DNA of 64,000 nucleotides from an uncultured Brevibacillus sp. (GTDB lineage: Bacteria; Bacillota; Bacilli; Brevibacillales; Brevibacillaceae), in NCBI RefSeq assembly GCF_947502445.1, contig NZ_CANMZW010000018.1, forward strand, positions 1-64,000, in the 5' to 3' direction. Made by a program: the position numbers and the translations under genes. Under the pieces are notes generated by a model that was not told where the DNA came from, did no database searches, and saw nothing but the letters and a program-made list of their open reading frames with translations. Positions 7,784-16,587 of the stretch are shown piece by piece. Each line of letters begins with the position of its first letter. Positions within the stretch are counted from its first letter, which is position 1.

Positions 7784-8281
7784 ATGTCCACAATGAAACG
7801 TAAATCATGGTTAGCCATTAGCATCGTTACCGCAGCCCTTCTCACTGGTTGTGGCGCTACGGATAATGCCAGCAATGAACATGATCACACTCAGCACGCA
7901 CCGAATGGTGATCTTCAGGAGAAGACGGCCTCGGTAGATCAGCTGCCCAAATTTCTGGATAATCAGGAACCGGTCATAATCGAGTCCTACAAAATTGCTG
8001 GCGCCAATCGCGAATTGCTCAAGTCGATTCCTTGTTTTTGCGGATGCGGCGAAAGTGCAGGCCATCTACACAACGGCAATTGCTTCATAAAAGAAGAGCT
8101 GCCTGATGGCTCCATCGTTTGGGACGATCATGGTACACGTTGCGGCGTGTGTATGGAGATCGCCGTCATTTCGTCCAAGCTGAAAGAGGCAGGTAAAACA
8201 CCGTTAGAGATTCGCAACTACATAGACAATACCTATAAAGAAGGCTACGGCAAACCTACACCTACACCTATGCCTTCGTAA
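7784..8281 (+). CDS. PCYCGC-motif lipoprotein
   Basis: Exported lipoprotein of about 165 residues. A signal peptide ends in the lipobox LLTGC, then a His-rich linker (NEHDHTQH) and a conserved cysteine domain with IPCFCGCGE, HLHNGNCFI and GTRCGVC. This resembles the PCYCGC-motif family (here PCFCGC), whose function is unknown to me. Six clustered cysteines and many histidines suggest metal binding. It is divergent from znuA across a region with Zur-like boxes, so a zinc role is plausible but inferred. The start may be 7784 or the second ATG at 7793, which is better spaced from the GGGGG ribosome site. Confidence 0.85.
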   Translation: MSTMKRKSWLAISIVTAALLTGCGATDNASNEHDHTQHAPNGDLQEKTASVDQLPKFLDNQEPVIIESYKIAGANRELLKSIPCFCGCGESAGHLHNGNCFIKEELPDGSIVWDDHGTRCGVCMEIAVISSKLKEAGKTPLEIRNYIDNTYKEGYGKPTPTPMPS

Positions 8282-8297
8282 ATCCTCAATCACAATG

Positions 8298-8328
8298 AAA
8301 AAGGCTTCCGGTAATCGGGAGCTTTTTT
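8298..8328 (+). terminator. Terminator after the PCYCGC lipoprotein gene
   Basis: An imperfect hairpin AAAAAGGCTTCCG-GTAA-TCGGGAGC is followed by TTTTTT, 17 bp after the stop codon. Confidence 0.8.
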
Positions 8329-8347
8329 CGTTTCGGGGTCAAAGCGC

Positions 8348-8399
8348 TTGTCAAACGATGCCAAATTGTTTTAGAATCATACCTAGATATTCTATGTAT
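8348..8399 (+). promoter_or_regulatory. padR promoter with overlapping palindromic operator
   Basis: TTGTCA (8348-8353), an 18-nt spacer and TAGAAT (8372-8377) form a sigma-A promoter. Directly after it, 8379-8399 is a 21-bp near-palindrome with outer arms ATAC/GTAT and inner arms TAGA/TCTA, covering the expected +1. This is a fitting site for autorepression by the PadR protein encoded next. Confidence 0.6.
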
Positions 8400-8426
8400 C
8401 GGATTTCTATGCATAAGGAGGTATCT

Positions 8427-8762
8427 ATGAAAATTAACAAGGAATTGATGAAGGGCAGCACAGTTATCCTCATTCTGACTCTGCTGGAGCAAAAGCCGAT
8501 GTACGGCTACGAGATGAGCAAAGCTATGGAAAAGAACTCGAATGGCGTACTCTCACTCAAGGAAGGTACGCTCTACCCGATTCTCCACACGCTGGAATCA
8601 GACGGAATGGTCCATTCGTATTGGAGTGAGGGAGACGGGGAAAGAAAGCGGAAATACTACGAAATCACGCCAGAAGGCAAAAAATATCTTCAGGATAAAA
8701 AACAGGAGTGGGTCACTTTTCGTACAGCCGTAGATCATGTACTGGGAGGGGGACAGGCATGA
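8427..8762 (+). CDS. PadR-family transcriptional regulator
   Basis: A 111-residue PadR-type winged-helix protein. KGSTVILILTLLEQKPMYGYEMSKAM and the segment ending LKEGTLYPILHTLESDGM form the characteristic PadR DNA-binding domain, and KRKYYEITPEGKKYL forms the wing. The ATG at 8427 has a strong ribosome site (AAGGAGG); an upstream extension of the frame into the preceding terminator is not real. Its stop overlaps the next start (ATGA), the usual arrangement for PadR genes paired with a membrane protein carrying a HAAS/permease-prefix domain. Confidence 0.92.
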   Translation: MKINKELMKGSTVILILTLLEQKPMYGYEMSKAMEKNSNGVLSLKEGTLYPILHTLESDGMVHSYWSEGDGERKRKYYEITPEGKKYLQDKKQEWVTFRTAVDHVLGGGQA

Positions 8763-9100
8763 AAACAAAGGAAAAGATCGACCATTACATACAGCTTGTC
8801 TGTAAACAAATCCGCAATAAAGAGGTACATCCCTCGATTACGCTAGAACTGGAGAATCATATTGCCGACAAAATGGAAGACTTTCGCTCCATGGGGGTTG
8901 GCGAGGAAGAGTCCGTCGAAAAAGCGATAGCTGCCATGGGCGATCCTACTACATTAGGACGACAGCTTCATCAGGCACATAAGCCTCGCATGGAGTGGGG
9001 AATATTTGGACTTGCGGCCGTTTTGATCTGGTTTGGACTGTTTTCCATGTATTCGATCACGTCTCTCGGGATGAGGGGGGACTGCTTGAACGGCAGCTGA
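8759..9100 (+). CDS. HAAS/permease-prefix domain, N-terminal part of a frameshifted SEDS-like protein
   Basis: Starts at ATG 8759, overlapping the padR stop. Residues 1-75 are soluble and helical (KIDHYIQLVCKQI, then SMGVGEEESVEKAIAAMGD), matching the short prefix domain found on membrane proteins encoded next to PadR regulators. A single membrane segment follows (GIFGLAAVLIWFGLFSMYSI), then the frame closes at 9100. The missing remainder continues in the next frame from about 9075, so this looks like the first part of one protein of about 430 residues, interrupted at a G6 run (9074-9079). Confidence 0.7.
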   Translation: MKTKEKIDHYIQLVCKQIRNKEVHPSITLELENHIADKMEDFRSMGVGEEESVEKAIAAMGDPTTLGRQLHQAHKPRMEWGIFGLAAVLIWFGLFSMYSITSLGMRGDCLNGS

Positions 9101-10047
9101 TTGGGGTATTGCTTGGCAGCATCGCTTTCATCACGATCCTCTTTGCCGACTACACCAAGCTCAAACGATACAGTAAGCACTTGTATTTCCTGACGCTTCT
9201 TCTTTTACTCTATACCTTGCTAACGAGAAATACCATTAACGGGCAACCACAATTTCTATTAGGAAGCTGGTATTTCAATATCTTTGCCATCGCTCCCTAT
9301 CTTCTCATCGTGTCGCTGGCAGGGATCTTTGCGGAATGGAATTGGAATGCACGCTACTCTGTCTTAAAAATTTTTGCTTTTTTTGCCCCACCCTTGCTAT
9401 TACTGATGGCGGGAAACAACAAATTTGCTGCCTTTTTGTATCTCGTTGGGTTTCTTGTGCTTTTCTTCTCTACACAGGTAAAGAAACGAATCATCCTTTC
9501 CTTCATGGGAATTATGGTTCCCGCTGTTGTCGGTATGATCTTACTGACAACGCGCCGCTACCAAATAGACCGATATCTTGCGTTTCTTGATCCTTATGCC
9601 GATCCACACGGCAGCGGATACTTGCTCGTACAATCCATGAAAGCTTTATCATCGGCAGGGCTCTGGGGCAATGGCTTCGGCTCACGTCTGGATGTACTCC
9701 CTGCCATCGAATCCGATTTCATCTTCACCTATCTGGTCTACAGCTTTGGCTTGGTAACCGGGGCTGCACTGGTGCTAATCGGAATCATCCTGTTCGCCCG
9801 TCTGCTTCGCGCGACAAAACTGGTAAAGGACCGTTACGGCTTCCTGCTGCTGTCCGGTTGGATGGCCGTCTTCTTCACTCCGTATTTCTGGAGTATTTTT
9901 ATGACCATCGGACTTGTGCCACCTACCTCCGCTACGCTGCCATTCGTCAGCAACGGAATCGTGCACCTCGTCCTGCAAATGGCGCTGATCGGGCTGGTTC
10001 TCAATGTCTATCGTCGTAAAGATATCATGCAGCTAACGAAACAGTAA
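8995..10047 (+). CDS. FtsW/RodA/SpoVE (SEDS)-like membrane protein, C-terminal part beyond a frameshift
   Basis: The meaningful sequence begins about 9075 with GGLLERQLIGVLLGS, matching SEDS proteins just after their first membrane helix; the upstream open frame from 8995 is a shadow of the preceding gene. Further SEDS features are ALSSAGLWGNGFGS, IESDFIFTYLVYSFGLVTG and VPPTSATLPFVSNGIVHL, in the correct order over about nine membrane segments. SEDS proteins polymerise glycan strands, but several usual core residues are changed here (SNGIV where family members have SYGGS), so activity is uncertain. Together with 8759-9100 it forms one prefix-SEDS gene split by a -1 frame change. Confidence 0.75.
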   Translation: MGNIWTCGRFDLVWTVFHVFDHVSRDEGGLLERQLIGVLLGSIAFITILFADYTKLKRYSKHLYFLTLLLLLYTLLTRNTINGQPQFLLGSWYFNIFAIAPYLLIVSLAGIFAEWNWNARYSVLKIFAFFAPPLLLLMAGNNKFAAFLYLVGFLVLFFSTQVKKRIILSFMGIMVPAVVGMILLTTRRYQIDRYLAFLDPYADPHGSGYLLVQSMKALSSAGLWGNGFGSRLDVLPAIESDFIFTYLVYSFGLVTGAALVLIGIILFARLLRATKLVKDRYGFLLLSGWMAVFFTPYFWSIFMTIGLVPPTSATLPFVSNGIVHLVLQMALIGLVLNVYRRKDIMQLTKQ

Positions 10048-10060
10048 GGATAGCACATGC

Positions 10061-10107
10061 AAAAAGGGAGTGGAGCCTACAAACGGCTCTACTCCCCTGC
10101 TTTTTTC
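10061..10107. terminator. Bidirectional terminator between SEDS-like gene and nadA
   Basis: A 12-bp stem GGGAGTGGAGCC (10066-10077) with GGCTCTACTCCC (10085-10096), containing one G-U pair, has A5 on the left and T6 on the right. It serves the two convergent genes. Confidence 0.92.
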
Positions 10108-10125
10108 TATAAATGAATCGTTTAC

Positions 10126-11070
10126 TTACGCCGGAGCAACTTCCAGCATACGCTCCAAAGAAGCACGCGCAGCATCTGCAACATCTTTTGGAACAAAAAT
10201 CTCTGGCTTCATATTTTCCAGTGCTTCCACACATTTTTTCAGGTTGTTTACCTTCATGTTCGGGCAAACGAGGTACTTGGAAGCGAAAATAAATGTTTTG
10301 TCCGGGCTGTCTTTTTCCAGCATATAACGCGTGCCATCCTCGGTACCGATAATAAACTCTTTGTGGGACGATTCGCGGCAGTATTTGAGGATTCCTGTTG
10401 TAGAACCGACATAATCCGCCAAAGAAACAACCTCTGGACGACACTCCGGATGTACTACAACGACAGCTTCCGGGTGCTGCTGCTTCAACGTCATGATGTC
10501 TTCTACAGATAGCTGGTCATGCGTATTGCAGTAGCCTTCCCAAATAATCATTTTCTTGTCTGTAAACTGGGAGACATAGTGGCCCAGATTTTTATCCGGT
10601 ACCCAAATGATCTCGTCACTGTCTACTGACTCGATCACCTGCTTCGCGTTGGACGACGTACAGCAGATGTAGGTCTCTGCTTTGACATCAGCAGAAGTAT
10701 TAATATAAGCCACTACCTTCGCATTTGGATGCTGTGCTTTCAGCTTGCGAAGCCCCTCTACATTCACCATGTCCGCCATCGGACAGCCTGCTCGTTCGTC
10801 AGGGATGATCACTGTCTTTTGGGGATTGAGAATTTTTGCACTTTCTCCCATGAAGTGAACTCCACAGAACAAAATCACATCTGCATCGGTTTCTTTCGCT
10901 TTTTGAGCCAAGCCAAATGAATCACCGATAAAGTCGGCTACTTCCTGAATCTCTGGGCGTTGATAAAAGTGAGCTAGAATAATGGCGTTTCTCTCTTTCT
11001 TCAGCTGCATCAGCCGCTCACGTAACTCAGCATTTCGCTGGGCTTTTTTTTCTAACGCTAAAGCGTCCAT
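10126..11070 (-). CDS. nadA: Quinolinate synthase
   Basis: [4Fe-4S] enzyme that condenses iminoaspartate with dihydroxyacetone phosphate to quinolinate. The 314-residue protein shows the three-fold NadA layout: AHFYQRPEIQEVADFIGDSF, the Cys-containing ILFCGVHFMGESAK, YICCTSSNAKQV, VVVHPECRPEV and LVCPNMKVNNLKKC. These supply the cluster cysteines. It stands apart from nadB and nadC, 6 kb away, with the zinc genes and a plus-strand block between; in many Bacilli the three are together. Confidence 0.96.
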   Translation of the reverse strand: MDALALEKKAQRNAELRERLMQLKKERNAIILAHFYQRPEIQEVADFIGDSFGLAQKAKETDADVILFCGVHFMGESAKILNPQKTVIIPDERAGCPMADMVNVEGLRKLKAQHPNAKVVAYINTSADVKAETYICCTSSNAKQVIESVDSDEIIWVPDKNLGHYVSQFTDKKMIIWEGYCNTHDQLSVEDIMTLKQQHPEAVVVVHPECRPEVVSLADYVGSTTGILKYCRESSHKEFIIGTEDGTRYMLEKDSPDKTFIFASKYLVCPNMKVNNLKKCVEALENMKPEIFVPKDVADAARASLERMLEVAPA

Positions 11071-11156
11071 GGAAAAAATCCCCCTACGGTGGTGTCATAA
11101 TTTACGGTCATTGTAAGCTGATTACCTAGCCTTGTCAATGTATCGGGTTTGCCTAT

Positions 11157-11186
11157 ACAAAAAACCGACCTTTTCCAGATCGGTTT
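11157..11186 (-). terminator. Terminator after the HAD hydrolase gene
   Basis: AAACCGA (11162-11168) pairs with TCGGTTT (11180-11186); the A-run to the left is a T6 tract on the minus strand. It lies 19 bp after the stop. Confidence 0.85.
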
Positions 11187-11204
11187 GTACATTCCCCTGC
11201 CTGC

Positions 11205-12065
11205 TTATTTGCCGATGATGTGTTCTCGAATAAATGTAGCGACACCGTCTTCGTTATGATGGGGAGCAATATATTTCGCTATCTGCTTGATTTCCTCAGA
11301 TGCATTTTCCATTGCTACGGAGTACCCCGCCTCGGTCAATGCTTCCCTATCGTTCTCTGCGTCACCAAAAGCCATTACCTTCTCTGGCCCCACGCCCCAT
11401 TTATCGCAAAAATACCGCAGACCCTCCCATTTGGAAACGCCCTGAGGGATGACCTCGACGTTGTGGCTTCCGGAAGAAGTGATGTTTGCACGTGTACTCC
11501 ACGGTTCCAGCTGCTGGCGAACCCATTCCAATTTTTCGGGATTGCTGTGCCAGATAAAGATTTTTACGATCTCGCTTTCACCGGAATTCACCTTTTCCAC
11601 CATTTCTGCCAAGGGAACGATGCGAGCCAGCTTGTAAAAAGCAAATCTGCGCATAAGCATGCCTTCGACCGAGATATCTTCCTCGATCAACTTTTCAAGT
11701 CGCTCGCGGTCTTCTTTCACCATCATGCGGCTACTGGCTGTATCGTGCAGCTCGTAGTAAATCGGCTCCGCTCTGAGCATATGAAGCATATCAAACACGA
11801 TGTCCTTTGGCAACGAAATACGCTGAACCAACGTCCCGTCTGCCTCGTACAAAGTCGCTCCGTTACTGCATACATAGCCGTCGAATGGAAAGGAATCGAT
11901 GGGGATTTGTGCCGATCCATACGTTCTGCCCGTAGACAAAACCAGTTTGCAGCCATGCTCTCTTAGTTGACGACACGCTTCCTTGGTAACCTCTGTCATT
12001 TGTGAATCTTTGTTTAACAAAGTTCCATCCATATCAAAAGCAGCCAGGCCCGGTGTGAGTAGCAT
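11205..12065 (-). CDS. Cof-type HAD-IIB family phosphatase
   Basis: A 286-residue cytoplasmic sugar-phosphate or FMN-type phosphatase of the Cof subfamily. All four HAD motifs are visible: FDMDGTLLNKD (I), VLSTGRTYGS (II), a Lys in the segment QGVSKWEGLRYF (III) and MAFGDAENDREALTEAG (IV), with the large C2 cap in between. The substrate is not predictable. The ATG at 12065 is preceded by GAGAGGGG. It lies between ftsH and nadA with terminators on both sides. Confidence 0.9.
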   Translation of the reverse strand: MLLTPGLAAFDMDGTLLNKDSQMTEVTKEACRQLREHGCKLVLSTGRTYGSAQIPIDSFPFDGYVCSNGATLYEADGTLVQRISLPKDIVFDMLHMLRAEPIYYELHDTASSRMMVKEDRERLEKLIEEDISVEGMLMRRFAFYKLARIVPLAEMVEKVNSGESEIVKIFIWHSNPEKLEWVRQQLEPWSTRANITSSGSHNVEVIPQGVSKWEGLRYFCDKWGVGPEKVMAFGDAENDREALTEAGYSVAMENASEEIKQIAKYIAPHHNEDGVATFIREHIIGK

Positions 12066-12111
12066 CCCTTTTCCCCTCTCTCATGTCTTTTTTTATCAAT
12101 ATCCTTCATGT

Positions 12112-12138
12112 GAAAAAAAGGAGCACCTGAGGCGCCCC
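12112..12138 (-). terminator. Terminator after ftsH
   Basis: GGAGCACC (12120-12127) and GGCGCCCC (12131-12138) form a GC-rich hairpin touching the ftsH stop; the A7 run to its left is T7 on the minus strand. Confidence 0.85.
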
Positions 12139-14124
12139 TTATTGTTTCGGTTCTTCTTTTGTATCTTCTTCTTGCTTTTGTTCCGTTCCTTGTTCTTGAA
12201 CGGTCTCTTGAACTGCATCTTGTTGAACTGGTTCTTGCTTCGGCAAAATATTGACTACCACATCTTTTGTTTCGAGTGGGTCATTTGTCATTTCACCAGT
12301 TTCGATGAGTTGTTTGATTTGTTCTGCATCCAACGTCTCTACACGAAGCAGAGTGTTGGCAATCAGATCGAGCTTGTCACGATGGGTAGTCAACAGCTCT
12401 GTACACTTCGCATAGCACTCGTTAATAATATCGCGCATTTCCTGATCAATCTCATAAGCGATTTGATCGGAGTAGTTGCGCTCGTTACCATAATCACGGC
12501 CCAGGAATACCTGTCCTTGGCTCTTACCGAACTGCATCGGACCGAGCTTGCTCATTCCGTATTCGGTAATCATGCTGCGAGCGATAGCCGTCGCGCGCTG
12601 GAAGTCATTGTGAGCACCGGTACTAATATCACCGAGTACGATTTCTTCTGCAACACGTCCACCCAACAGACCAACGATCTTATCAAGCAGGTCAGTCTTG
12701 GTAGCGAAGAAACGGTCTTCTTTTGGCAGCATCACTGTGTATCCACCGGCTTGGCCGCGCGGAATGATTGTTACCTTATGTACCATTTCTGCATTTCTCA
12801 GGTAGTAGCCGATAATCGTATGACCAGCTTCATGGAATGCAACCAGGCGTCTTTCGTCTTCGCTAACCACACGAGACTTTTTCGCCGGACCAGCAATAAC
12901 GCGGTCAATGGCTTCGTCCACTTCCAACATATTAATTTGCTTTTTGTTTTTGCGAGCTGTCAAAAGAGCCGCCTCGTTCAAGAGGTTCTCCAGATCAGCA
13001 CCTGTGAAGCCCGAAGTACCGCGAGCAATCACATCCAGTTTTACGTCCTCACCAAGTGGCTTGTTGCGGGCATGTACCTTGAGCACCGCTTCACGTCCCT
13101 TGATGTCAGGGCGATCTACTGTAATTTGACGGTCAAAACGTCCCGGACGCAGAAGTGCCGGGTCGAGAATGTCAGGTCGGTTGGTCGCAGCCACCATGAT
13201 GATGCCTTCGTTTCCACCGAAACCGTCCATTTCTACGAGCAACTGGTTGAGCGTTTGCTCACGCTCATCGTGGCCGCCGCCGAGTCCAGCTCCGCGTTGA
13301 CGACCAACCGCGTCAATCTCGTCAATAAAGATAATGCAAGGTGCATTTTTCTTCGCATTTTCAAACAGGTCACGCACGCGGGATGCACCCACCCCGACGA
13401 ACATCTCCACGAAGTCAGAACCAGAGATGCTGAAGAACGGAACGCCTGCTTCACCGGCTACCGCACGAGCGAGCAAGGTTTTACCTGTACCTGGAGGACC
13501 TACGAGCAGGACCCCTTTAGGAATACGGGCACCAACAGCGTTAAATTTGCGCGGGTCTTTCAAGAAATCAACGACTTCTTCCAGCTCCGCTTTCTCTTCG
13601 TCCGCACCCGCTACATCGTCGAATGTAACGCGCTTCTTCTCTTCGTTGTAAAGCTTCGCGCGGCTTTTACCGAAGTTCATTACTCGGCTTCCGCCACCCT
13701 GGGCATTATTCAAAAGGAAGAAAAACAGAATGAAAATGATGACAAACGGGATGATGGAAGTCAGGAACGTGAGCCAAATGCTGTTGCCCTCGGCCGGATT
13801 GACCTCTACCTTCTTCACTTTTTGTTCATCAATCTTCGCTTCTACCAAAGAGATGATATCAGAGTCATACAAAAACACGTTGGTAAAAAATTTGTTGCTT
13901 TCCTGTCCCGGAATTGCCTTGGCCAACGTACCTTCGATGCGGTATGTACCGTTCTCTGGTCGAATAGACAACTCAGTAATGTTGTCGGCCTTCAGCTGTA
14001 CCCGGAAATCCTGATATGTAAGTTTCCCAACCTTATCAGTACCGGAGAGGATGAAATTCACGATCCCGACCGTGACAAGAAAAATCAGTAGGTAGAACCC
14101 GGTATTACGAAAAAAGCGATTCAT
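12139..14124 (-). CDS. ftsH: ATP-dependent membrane zinc metalloprotease FtsH
   Basis: Membrane-bound AAA+ protease that degrades membrane and regulatory proteins. The 661-residue layout is standard: a first membrane helix near residues 8-26, an extracytoplasmic domain, a second helix near 117-138, then the AAA domain with Walker A GPPGTGKT (209-216), [14 protein letters not shown], the SRH motif [19 protein letters not shown] and the zinc motif HEAGH. The C-terminal tail is low-complexity, rich in Gln and Glu. It follows hpt, as in B. subtilis tilS-hprT-ftsH. Confidence 0.98.
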   Translation of the reverse strand: MNRFFRNTGFYLLIFLVTVGIVNFILSGTDKVGKLTYQDFRVQLKADNITELSIRPENGTYRIEGTLAKAIPGQESNKFFTNVFLYDSDIISLVEAKIDEQKVKKVEVNPAEGNSIWLTFLTSIIPFVIIFILFFFLLNNAQGGGSRVMNFGKSRAKLYNEEKKRVTFDDVAGADEEKAELEEVVDFLKDPRKFNAVGARIPKGVLLVGPPGTGKTLLARAVAGEAGVPFFSISGSDFVEMFVGVGASRVRDLFENAKKNAPCIIFIDEIDAVGRQRGAGLGGGHDEREQTLNQLLVEMDGFGGNEGIIMVAATNRPDILDPALLRPGRFDRQITVDRPDIKGREAVLKVHARNKPLGEDVKLDVIARGTSGFTGADLENLLNEAALLTARKNKKQINMLEVDEAIDRVIAGPAKKSRVVSEDERRLVAFHEAGHTIIGYYLRNAEMVHKVTIIPRGQAGGYTVMLPKEDRFFATKTDLLDKIVGLLGGRVAEEIVLGDISTGAHNDFQRATAIARSMITEYGMSKLGPMQFGKSQGQVFLGRDYGNERNYSDQIAYEIDQEMRDIINECYAKCTELLTTHRDKLDLIANTLLRVETLDAEQIKQLIETGEMTNDPLETKDVVVNILPKQEPVQQDAVQETVQEQGTEQKQEEDTKEEPKQ

Positions 14125-14193
14125 GCCTTACCTCCTCTCACGAACAGACACTTTTCACATTTTATCATAGTAAGCATAGTCTCCACAACAAAC

Positions 14194-14733
14194 CTACTTC
14201 GTGTAGACTTCAGGCTTCAACACCCCAATGTACGGCAGGTTACGATACTTCTCGGAATAGTCCAGGCCGTATCCGACAACGAATTCGTCTGGAATATCAT
14301 AACCGCTGTAATCTGGTGATAAATCCACCTTGCGACGCTCTGGCTTGTTCAGGAGAGTAACCACTTTAACAGAGGCTGCCTCACGATGGCGCAGCAGCTC
14401 AAGCAGTCGGCTCAGCGTCAGTCCGCTGTCCATGATATCCTCTACCACCAGTACGTGCCTGTTTTGCACGGAGGCATCCAGATCCTTCAGGATTTTCACC
14501 ATGCCAGAAGACTCTGTTCCGCTTCCGTAGCTGGAAACGGCCATGAAGTCCATCTCGCAAGGAATATCCATGTGACGGATCAAATCAGCCATAAACACAA
14601 CTGCACCCTTTAGCACGCAGATAACCAAAGGATTTTTATCCCGATATTCTGCAGCCAATGTCTTGCCCAATTCCTGTACTTTGTCTGCGATTTCTTTCTC
14701 TGATAGCAAAATCTTCTCGATGTCTTGATTCAT
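14194..14733 (-). CDS. hpt: Hypoxanthine phosphoribosyltransferase
   Basis: Salvages hypoxanthine (and usually guanine) with PRPP to the nucleotide. The PRPP-binding motif [19 protein letters not shown] is clear, with the upstream [17 protein letters not shown] and the late segment [23 protein letters not shown] typical of bacterial Hpt. The ATG at 14733 overlaps the tilS stop as ATGA and has GGGAGG upstream; the longer frame begins with a TTG and is not preferred. Length 179 residues. Translational coupling to tilS is likely. Confidence 0.96.
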   Translation of the reverse strand: MNQDIEKILLSEKEIADKVQELGKTLAAEYRDKNPLVICVLKGAVVFMADLIRHMDIPCEMDFMAVSSYGSGTESSGMVKILKDLDASVQNRHVLVVEDIMDSGLTLSRLLELLRHREAASVKVVTLLNKPERRKVDLSPDYSGYDIPDEFVVGYGLDYSEKYRNLPYIGVLKPEVYTK

Positions 14734-16157
14734 GAAAAAACCTCCCGCCAATCTTCTCCAAACTCTATCCGCACGTGTAGAAAACGCCTGGTCTGTTCAC
14801 TTACTGGCGCTACGGCGGAACGGCGCACGCCCGGTACCAAAATCACCTCATCGCCCGCCGTTAAAAGCGGAAGTTTGTCCCGCCAGACTCTCGGGAATTT
14901 GGCATCAATCAGTAAATCCTTCAGCTTTTTTCCATCTGCTGAGCCAAACAGGGTGAGACGGTCTCCAGGCTTTCGGTTACGCAAATACAGCGCTCCAGGC
15001 AAATGATCGGCATCAAATACCGCTTCATTCTTCGGAAGTCGCTCCAAATCCATGGGACCCTCAAGGTAAGTAATATGTACCGTGGCCTTGCACTCATCGA
15101 TCCAGGTACTACCCGGAACCGCGAGTTCGTAACAATACGTATGTATGCGATCTTCCCGCCCGCTACGACGAAAAAGAATTCGGCCGTACATCCGGCTTAC
15201 AACCAGCTGCCCCGGCAAATGCAATTCCGCAGAGGGGCGACTTCCCCCTAGCATGTGCAAAACGGTCTCCACATGCTGCGAAGACCATTCGGTTTGTTTT
15301 GAGAGATAACTTAATATTAGAGTAATCATTCTCCTTTGTAAAGCAACGTCACAAGTTTGAAACTTGTCTTTCTCAATCACGACAGAGTCGTGTTTTGTCT
15401 CCATCGCAACCTGTTCCAAGTGCTCGCGTGCAAGCTTCATCAGAAAGACCTCATCCTGACCAATGGCAGCAGCTGCTTCGAGAATATGCTCGCGGTAGCG
15501 ATCATTGACTTTTGATAGTAGCGGCATCACATCCAGCCGCAATAAATTGCGCGAATACTTGCGTGACTGGTTGCTGCTATCCTCTCGTGGCTTCAGCTCA
15601 TTTTCCAGACAGTAGGCTTCCAGTTCTTTACGGGTTTTATGCAAAAGCGGCCGAATCAGCTCCATCTGACTGTCTTCAAGCATTCGCCGTCTAGGCATTC
15701 CCGACAGCCCCTGAAGCCTAGTCCCACGCACGAAGCGAAACAGGATCGTCTCTACCTGATCATCCGCATGATGGGCGACTGCCAGCTTTGTCGCTTTGTA
15801 CCTGGCGCCTACCTCCTGATACAGGTGATAACGAATTTCCCGACTGGCTTCTTGCCCTCCCATACCCGTTTGTTCCATATAAGCGGGCACGTCATACTCA
15901 AACAGGTGAAAGGTAACGCCTAGCTTTTTACACAGCTCCTGGGCGGATAATGCATCCTGCCTCGCTTCCTCACCGCGAAACCCATGATTCAGGTGAACTG
16001 CGTGAAGCTTCCAACCGTAGTGATAGTTTTTATTCAGAGTCGCCAAGATATGCAAAAGAGCTGTAGAATCATTTCCGCCGGAAACTCCTACAACAACTGT
16101 TTCGCCTGGGATCAGCAGTTTTTCTGATTCAATCTCGTTGCGTACGTCTGCCAGCAT
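14730..16157 (-). CDS. tilS: tRNA(Ile)-lysidine synthetase
   Basis: ATP enzyme that attaches lysine to C34 of the CAU-anticodon tRNA-Ile so that it reads AUA. The N-terminal PP-loop SGGNDST is visible in [18 protein letters not shown], followed by [16 protein letters not shown] and [21 protein letters not shown]. The C-terminal tRNA-binding domain ends around [14 protein letters not shown]. Its start lies 29 bp inside the end of the upstream exporter gene, with GGAGAGGAG as the ribosome site. Confidence 0.96.
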   Translation of the reverse strand: MLADVRNEIESEKLLIPGETVVVGVSGGNDSTALLHILATLNKNYHYGWKLHAVHLNHGFRGEEARQDALSAQELCKKLGVTFHLFEYDVPAYMEQTGMGGQEASREIRYHLYQEVGARYKATKLAVAHHADDQVETILFRFVRGTRLQGLSGMPRRRMLEDSQMELIRPLLHKTRKELEAYCLENELKPREDSSNQSRKYSRNLLRLDVMPLLSKVNDRYREHILEAAAAIGQDEVFLMKLAREHLEQVAMETKHDSVVIEKDKFQTCDVALQRRMITLILSYLSKQTEWSSQHVETVLHMLGGSRPSAELHLPGQLVVSRMYGRILFRRSGREDRIHTYCYELAVPGSTWIDECKATVHITYLEGPMDLERLPKNEAVFDADHLPGALYLRNRKPGDRLTLFGSADGKKLKDLLIDAKFPRVWRDKLPLLTAGDEVILVPGVRRSAVAPVSEQTRRFLHVRIEFGEDWREVFS

Positions 16158-16581
16158 GACGGGCTCCTCTCCAAATCGTCAACACAGAAATGCCAAACAT
16201 CAGACCGGAAGCGATCGCTCCTGCTACCATCATCGTCTTGGTAGCGAGCGTAATGCCTTCTACATAATCATTGTTCACAAATGCCAGCATGGATTTGTAG
16301 GCCAACGACCCCGGAACGAGCGGAATAATTCCCGCAACGCTAAAGTTGGTAGAAGGGACACGCAATATGATGGATAGTAACTGGCTTAACAAGGAAACAA
16401 CCGCAGCAGCGACAAATGTGGACAACAATACCTCCGACCCCAACGTAGGAAGATAGGAAAAGACCAAAAATCCGATCATTCCCGCGAATCCTCCTGCCAA
16501 GATCGTACGAATCGGGACGTTGAACAGAACACACCACGCAGTTGATGAAATCAGGCTAAGCACCATTCCCTGCAGCAACAT
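16129..16581 (-). CDS. Threonine/serine exporter, small membrane half (YjjB-like)
   Basis: A 150-residue membrane protein with four hydrophobic helices, resembling the C-terminal half of ThrE-type exporters and E. coli YjjB. Supporting segments are VLFNVPIRTILAGGFAGMIGF, NFSVAGIIPLVPGSLAYKSML and ALASGLMFGISVL-like helix 4. It starts 6 bp after the larger half and overlaps the tilS start. The pair is not part of the B. subtilis arrangement at this locus. Export of threonine or serine is known for some members; the substrate here is inferred. Confidence 0.85.
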   Translation of the reverse strand: MLLQGMVLSLISSTAWCVLFNVPIRTILAGGFAGMIGFLVFSYLPTLGSEVLLSTFVAAAVVSLLSQLLSIILRVPSTNFSVAGIIPLVPGSLAYKSMLAFVNNDYVEGITLATKTMMVAGAIASGLMFGISVLTIWRGARHAGRRTQRD

Positions 16582-16587
16582 CGGGGC

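Noticed and set aside
11983-14091. 702-codon open frame opposite ftsH
   Set aside because: Its composition (rich in Cys, His, Phe and Arg) and complete overlap with ftsH show it to be a codon-bias shadow.
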